Of a stretch of DNA of 64,000 nt, positions 58,401-64,000 are shown piece by piece. Positions within the stretch are counted from its first letter, which is position 1; every line of letters starts with the position of its first letter. The notes under the pieces were generated by a model, which had not been told where the DNA came from, ran no database searches, and saw only the letters and a list, made by a program, of their open reading frames with translations. Location: positions 444,566 through 508,565 of the forward strand of contig VYZI01000021.1 in assembly GCA_013397695.1 (NCBI GenBank). Reading direction: 5' to 3'. This DNA is from Centropus unirufus. Lineage: Eukaryota; Chordata; Aves; Cuculiformes; Centropidae. The position numbers and the translations under genes were made by a program.

Positions 58401-61400
58401 GAGATGTCATTTATGTGACTTAAATCTGTGCCAACCTGCCGGTGGTTGTGGGTATGAGGCTGGAAGGGTGTTTGAGCTGATACTGGTGGATGGTGCTGGA
58501 ACCCTTTTAGAAAACCTGGTGAGAGTTTTGATGAGCAAAATAGAAACATGTTTTCCACCAACCTTCTGTTCCTCTGACTTCCTGGCATGGCTTTCAAGCA
58601 AATGTCTTAAAATAATGCTAAGAGTGAATTTCTGCATGCTATTTTCTTCTAATGAGTATGCCTCTAGAAGTGGTTGGGTGCTGTGGTTCACGGGATTTGG
58701 TGATGGCAGAGATCTTTATCTTTCCAGGGATTTCTGTGATTGCCGAGATAAATGGTTGTCTCCTGACATAGATAATAGATCCTTACACACAGGATGGGCA
58801 GCTGAGCTGCATTGGATTTCATCCATATTTCCCTTCCTTTCTGAGATATGGGATACCCAAACATAGGTGTTGGAATCCCTGCATTTTCCTCCTCACTACT
58901 CCAGGGTCTGTTACCAGGTTTCATAGCCCAGAACCATTGCAAACAGGGGGTTGGTTAGCCTAATATTTAGACTGCTCGCATGGTCAGCCTTAGTCCACCT
59001 TGCTTTGTATTTTAGGACAACTGATTCCTTCTTTATGAGTTTCCACAATGTTATCTGCTGCTTCTGGTTCCCCAGGAGTTAATTTAACTATGCCTGTGAT
59101 CTCTGGCATGTGTTGCTGAGGGGTTGGACACTTACTTCTTGTGCTTGCTTCTTGGCTGTTTTTGTTGCCCGATGTACCCATGTGAAGGCTCTGTGTTGTC
59201 TGAGACAGCTGGATCATCAGTTGATACTGCTGTCCTGCTCTCCCTTCCCACACCAGCTTCAAATGGCTCTTGAGCTATTTATGAAGTTTGTTACCTGGAG
59301 GAGCTTGGGGTACTGGTGTAGGCAATGGTATGTATCAGCTCCTTCTGAAAAATCACAGCCCTGCCTTCTCAGTTCTTGTAGCGTGAAGCCTGCATGTGAA
59401 CGAGCAGAGAAGCAAAGTTTTGTTTCTTTGTGTTTTGACTCTAAAAAGATGGAGTCATATTTCTTGTAGTTTGTGCCTGGAGTGAGTGTGATGAGCGCAG
59501 TATGATTTTGGCACAATACTTCTCTGCATGATGGAAACAACACATGGCCTGGTGGGACTTGCTGCAGGCGAGTGTTTGATGGGTTTGATGCTGTAGGTCA
59601 CAATTGAGCTTTATTGAGTCTCTGTAGCTGCTTATCCAAATTGCACAGGGTGCATCTTGATGCTTTTGCTGCTCTTTTGTTTATTTAGATGTGCTTTTAA
59701 GGGGTCAACCCTTTTTTTCAAGATGGTAGAGCTTTTTTAAGGTGATGTTTTTCTCTGTGACCAGGTCTTTGGCCTTTCCAGCCTGTGTCTATGACCAGGG
59801 TGGTGAAGCAGAAGTCTCAGGATATGTGGACAGTCAGAAGAAGATGCTGTTTCAGGAAACTGCAGCAGTGCATCACTACTCTGCTCTGATTTGTATCCAG
59901 AACAAGCCTCAGGTGCTCAGGGTTAAGCCCTGGCATTAGCAGAGGATAAAGAGGCCTAGACACAGTAGTGAAGCTGAAAACCACAGGTCTGGAGGAGCAG
60001 CATGAAGATAGAATCAATGCTGAGTGACTTCATTTTTGCTTATTTGGAAGCGCTTCTGGTGTGGTTTATGCAATAAGTCAAAAAGTCTTTATTAATTGTG
60101 TATTTAGCAGTGCCTGCAGAACCTGATCAATTGGCAGGAAAGTTTAACAAGCTGCGGGAAAGTGCATACAGCTGCTTTGAAGGGGAAAGTGTGGCAGGAG
60201 ATCAGCACACAATGAGCTGGAAAAGGTGCTTTACGTGGTGAGGCAACAACATATCTTCCTCTGCTGTTGTGGTGTATTTTGCTTTGTGTGTGTCTTTTGT
60301 GGTTTCTCTGATGTGTGTCTCTCCACTGCTCCTGACAGGCAGGCTTTCTGGTGGTGCCAGCATGTGATCTGATGCCGCGAAGCATCAGCTGCTGGCCCTA
60401 CATCTCTGGTGGCCTGAGCATGTTGTGCCACAGGGGTGCACTGCAGGCTGTAGGACACCCTACCCAGTGTCCGCACCATGGAGATCACAGATGCTACTTT
60501 GCCTTGAACTCTAAAAATCAGCATAAGAAGCCCAATGATAAAACTAAGTTAATTTGCCCAGTGTGGCTTTCTTGTGTTTCTTGTAAACTGACGTGTGGGG
60601 AAGACACAGGGAGGCTTAGGAGGGCAGATGTGACACCTCTCTGCTTCTTCTGAGACCTCACTTTGGTTGGGTTAGCTCCTGACGTTGTTCTTTAGTTATA
60701 AATTTCACCTCCTTGGATACACCACTGGCGTTTTGGGGGTTGTTTGTCTTCCTGATTGAGATTTGGTAATTGGCTTCCAGAGAAGTGGTAAGTGGCTGTT
60801 CTTATTGAAGTCAGTTCAGAGCTTTTGAAGGGTGTTAACTGAACTTTTGCCAGACAGGGCTTTGAGGTGGACTTTGGGCTTTAAGTTTATCAAGTTAACA
60901 ACTTGAATAAATCCCACCTACACTTCCAGCCCTGATAAACAAATGCAGGATGATTTCTTTGCTAAGTCAAGATGATGGTCTCCTGCAGTAAAGCAAAGTG
61001 CAAGTACAAGACAATTATATTTGAACATTGAGATTAATTTTGAACTTGTAACTGCTGACTAATTGGCAGGAATAAATTTTGGTTGTTCTCTACAAATCAG
61101 GGGGATTCATTCCAAGCACTGGTTAGATTATTTGCCCTGCTTTTAGTGAGTCATTTGTGACCTGTGCCCGATTCCTGCAGATGAGTTAACTTTTTATAAG
61201 GATTTGCCTATGATTTCAGACTATTTGGCCTTTCTCCTTGGAGGGTTTGCTTCAAATATTCATGTTGTTTGACTGACTGACTGGTGCTGCTTTAGCTCTT
61301 AGGTTGGGTGAGTGAATGTTTCAGACAGGCAGCCAGAAATGTGATATGCAGAGATGGTCCCCAGTAATTTGGTACTGGGGCTTGTCCTTAACCTCCTGTT

Positions 61401-61683
61401 TCTGTTTAATATCTTGAGACTTATACCACCCCACCAACCCTGTCTGCTGGTAAAAATTCAAACAAATGACTGGTCCCAAAGGCTCTTTGGAGTACTTTAG
61501 AGCTTGTTTTCAGAACAAGTAGCCTTCGTAGCTCCAGCCAGAATTTTGGGAGCAGTTTGTGTCTCATCTGTATGTGAGTCCCCAGCTGCTGATCACTGCT
61601 CCTCTGGAGGTCAGCCACCCTCACGAGAAGTCAGAAAGAGACAGACTGGAGTTGCATTAGACTCAGTAAACTGCCAGAATGTC
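55481..61683. other. NTRK3: Intronic sequence after the truncated-isoform exon
   Basis: For full-length transcripts this is intron leading to the kinase exons, which were not found. The 186-codon reading frame at 58306-58866 has no recognisable domain and is overlapped by antisense frames, so it is not called. A T/A-rich low-complexity run lies near 57506-57540. Confidence 0.6.
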
Positions 61684-61765
61684 TGACTATGCCAATCATG
61701 GTCACGTCATTGTTATCTTAAGTGAGTCAGAGATGTGTCCAGGCTGTTTATTAAGATAATTGGTA
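61684..61765. promoter_or_regulatory. Candidate regulatory element with CRE-like, SOX-like and AP-1 motifs
   Basis: TCACGTCA (one mismatch from the CRE TGACGTCA) at 61702-61709 abuts ATTGTTAT (SOX-like) at 61709-61716. A perfect AP-1 site TGAGTCA follows at 61723-61729 and GCCAATCA (CCAAT) precedes at about 61691-61698. The close packing of four recognisable motifs in under 40 bp is notable; function is inference. Confidence 0.3.
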
Positions 61766-64000
61766 GAGGGGAGGAAGGAGGGAAGAAGAGAAGTCTGTAG
61801 ACTAGACTGGTGAGGCAGTGGAGTGTATTGCAATATCTGATACAAGAGAGAAGTTGCTCATGGTCTTGCAAGTTGATGTTCTGTGTGTGTCAAAGGCCTG
61901 GTCCTGCAGGGATTCAGTCCTCGCTGCCAATAACGGGGATGTATGGTGGTGTCAGGATAACGCAGAGTGAACATTTCAAATACCACTAGTGTGAGCTTGT
62001 CTTGCCAGGCCAAAGAGTTTGTACTTCTGCTCAGATTTCCTCATGAAGACTTGCTGCCTGGCAATTTCAGAGATATTCTGGATAAACAGAGCATTTTGGT
62101 TTTGCTGCACCAGTGCTAAGCAATATCTGGGGAGAATAGGAGCAGCTGTACGTAGTCACTCCTTGCTTGGTAATGCCTGCTCTAGTCCACTGTAGACTGC
62201 TAAAGGTGGCTGCAGGTTTGCTTTGTGTTTCCTGAGACACATTTATTCACCAAATGGTGCCAGGGGGAGTTGCAAGTTTAAGAACATTTAAGCTCCAGTC
62301 ATATGCTCAGCGCTGAACAACTCCAGAGGTACACGTCCCCCAAAGGCATCACATCTCACAGTGCACAGATGTTGCAGGCAACTGAGAAAGAACTCACTTA
62401 AAGACCGGTAAGTGTCATTTTTTCTCCTTCCAGGGAGCTATTGTGTGTAATATGCTGAATTCCGACCTCTAGCAGGAATTATTTTGATGGATCTGCTCTA
62501 AATGCATAAAGGATAACTGACTGCATTAGACAGTATCAGCGAGAAACTGTCAGTCTTTGCTCAGGAACTAGCAGGGGCTCTTCTGGCTGGAAATGCTGTG
62601 ATCTGGCACTGTATCAGAGCCAAAACCCAGAAGAACAGAGTGCTGCTGGAGATGGGGCTTAACCCCACTGTCACTCCTCTTTCTCTGCCCAGGTCAGGGC
62701 TGGCAGCTGGGGGATGCAACCAGGATGCCATCAGGTGTGGCAGAGCTGTGAGAGCTGTTTGGCATGGTTGTTGCCTACTTTAGAAAGCTCAAACTGCAAG
62801 GGTGGCTGCTTGATGATAGTGCAAGTCTCTCACTTTCATCAATAATAAGCAAAAAAAGTCTCCGGTGTATCTTAACTCCCCTACTGCCTAGCACCAGTAG
62901 ATTGTGCATTACAGACTGATCACCTCTTTTGCAGCCACATGAATCACTTGACACTTGATCCCAACAGAATATCTGTTTAGCCACAGCTTCAGAAGAAGGC
63001 AGAAAAGTCCCTGACAGTGCATCTTGGATGAGAACACTGTCCTGTGACTAGACTTAAAGTTCAGCTTGAACCTCAGAGGGAATTCCTGCAAATTGGGTGC
63101 TGTTCTGTCTAGGTTCTTAGGCTCCTGTACATATCTGTAACATGTGAAGCATCTAATCTTGTGCCAAATTTACTTCCATGGATTCAATGGTGCTCGCCTG
63201 AGCCTCAATGGAGATGGACAGATTGATACTAAGTCTTGCAGGGGAAGAAGACCATCTTTCATCAGAAAACTGAAGTCACTTTTAGGAAATAAAGACGACT
63301 TCTGGGCATAAAAGATATTGTCAGGTACACCCATATGGGTAAGGATCAACAATTTTACTTCTAAGGAAGAAGAGTCTAAGACTCTGAGAGCAAGGAAATG
63401 TGGTGATCATGAGCTGTAGATTCACCCTCGACTGAAAACTGGATCTTCAATCCTGAAAGGACCACTGATAACAAATGGGCTACACTGGAATCGGGAATAT
63501 ATTTGGGTGATCCCTTGAACGGATGGCTCAGCCTTTTGAGGAATGTCTGTTTCATTAGTCCGTAGCACTGTGGAGCTCAGGTTTGCCAGCTAGCTGCACT
63601 ATTGACTTGCCAGCACAGGGATGGAGGTATCCGATAGCTTGCTAGGCATGAGCCACAGAGCATTTTGCTGCAAAGCCTGCCCTATCTGAGACCTCTCCAT
63701 CTTTTTGCCTGTGTTCTCACCTGTGCTTCCTTCTGACTAAGGATGGATTCTTATGGGGTTGGAGCTTTCACCAGATTTTACCCAGGTCCATGCTTAGGTT
63801 CCCCAACAAGAAATCAGAAGATGGCCATCTCTCCGGTTGGAACGGAGGTTACTATGACATAACATCCTTGGAACTGGCTGAAGTGATGTTCTTGTCTGGA
63901 GAAGTAAGTAGATGCTTGCTGGTCATGGTGCAAGGCTGTGTGTATGTTTGTGTTTATAGGCACAGTAGGAATCAAATATTGATGGTGAAAAGGTGGTGTT
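61766..64000. other. Intronic sequence to the window end
   Basis: No exon, RNA gene or confident repeat is recognised. The NTRK3 kinase exons, expected to begin with a Tyr-Val-Gln-His-Ile-Lys-type peptide, are not present. Confidence 0.55.

Noticed and set aside
58306..58866. 186-codon open reading frame on the + strand
   Set aside because: No recognisable domain, antisense frames of similar quality overlap it, and it lies in an NTRK3 intron. It does not match the expected kinase exons.
1..64000. CRISPR arrays, bacterial operons, phage or integrated viral genes
   Set aside because: No regularly spaced repeats, no dense long reading frames and no recognisable viral or prokaryotic proteins; the window is vertebrate intron sequence.

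Overview
This is a vertebrate, most probably avian, intronic window inside NTRK3, the gene for the neurotrophin-3 receptor TrkC. The gene runs on the + strand. Only two short stretches are convincingly coding. The bird assignment rests on several CR1-type LINE fragments in both orientations and of different apparent ages, few simple repeats, no mammalian Alu/L1-type sequence, and fairly short introns. Another sauropsid such as a turtle or crocodile cannot be excluded by eye.

Layout: 1-29747 is the 3' part of a long intron. A 189-bp juxtamembrane exon lies at 29748-29936, with AG and GT splice sites. It encodes 63 residues including the NPQY docking site for Shc/FRS2-type adaptors. Positions 29937-55031 are a 25-kb intron. 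At 55032-55150 is the terminal coding exon of the kinase-less (truncated) TrkC isoform, with stop codon TAA at 55148-55150, followed by a 3' UTR with two AATAAA signals (55402 and 55475). The rest, to 64000, is intron for transcripts that go on to the kinase exons. Neither the transmembrane exon upstream nor any kinase exon downstream was found.

How the parts work together: the 189-bp exon is shared by full-length and truncated receptors. After it the transcript can skip to the kinase exons (outside the window) or end in the exon at 55032, giving a receptor with an extracellular domain, a membrane span and a short non-catalytic tail. Features that could influence this choice are a G-quadruplex-capable G-run cluster just after the donor of the shared exon, a pyrimidine tract of about 90 nt before the terminal exon, and a perfect 14-bp inverted repeat about 420 nt upstream of that exon. 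In mammals another truncated-isoform exon (135 bp, as I recall it) lies between these two. I could not find it here, yet the two exons I do see are phase-compatible and could join directly.

The remainder is non-coding: old and younger CR1 fragments, one probable MIR/CORE-SINE relic, homopolymer runs, and several AT-rich clusters of homeodomain-, POU- or AP-1-like motifs that look like candidate conserved non-coding elements. The other open reading frames were judged to be chance. Apart from the NTRK3 isoform switch I found no undescribed system.
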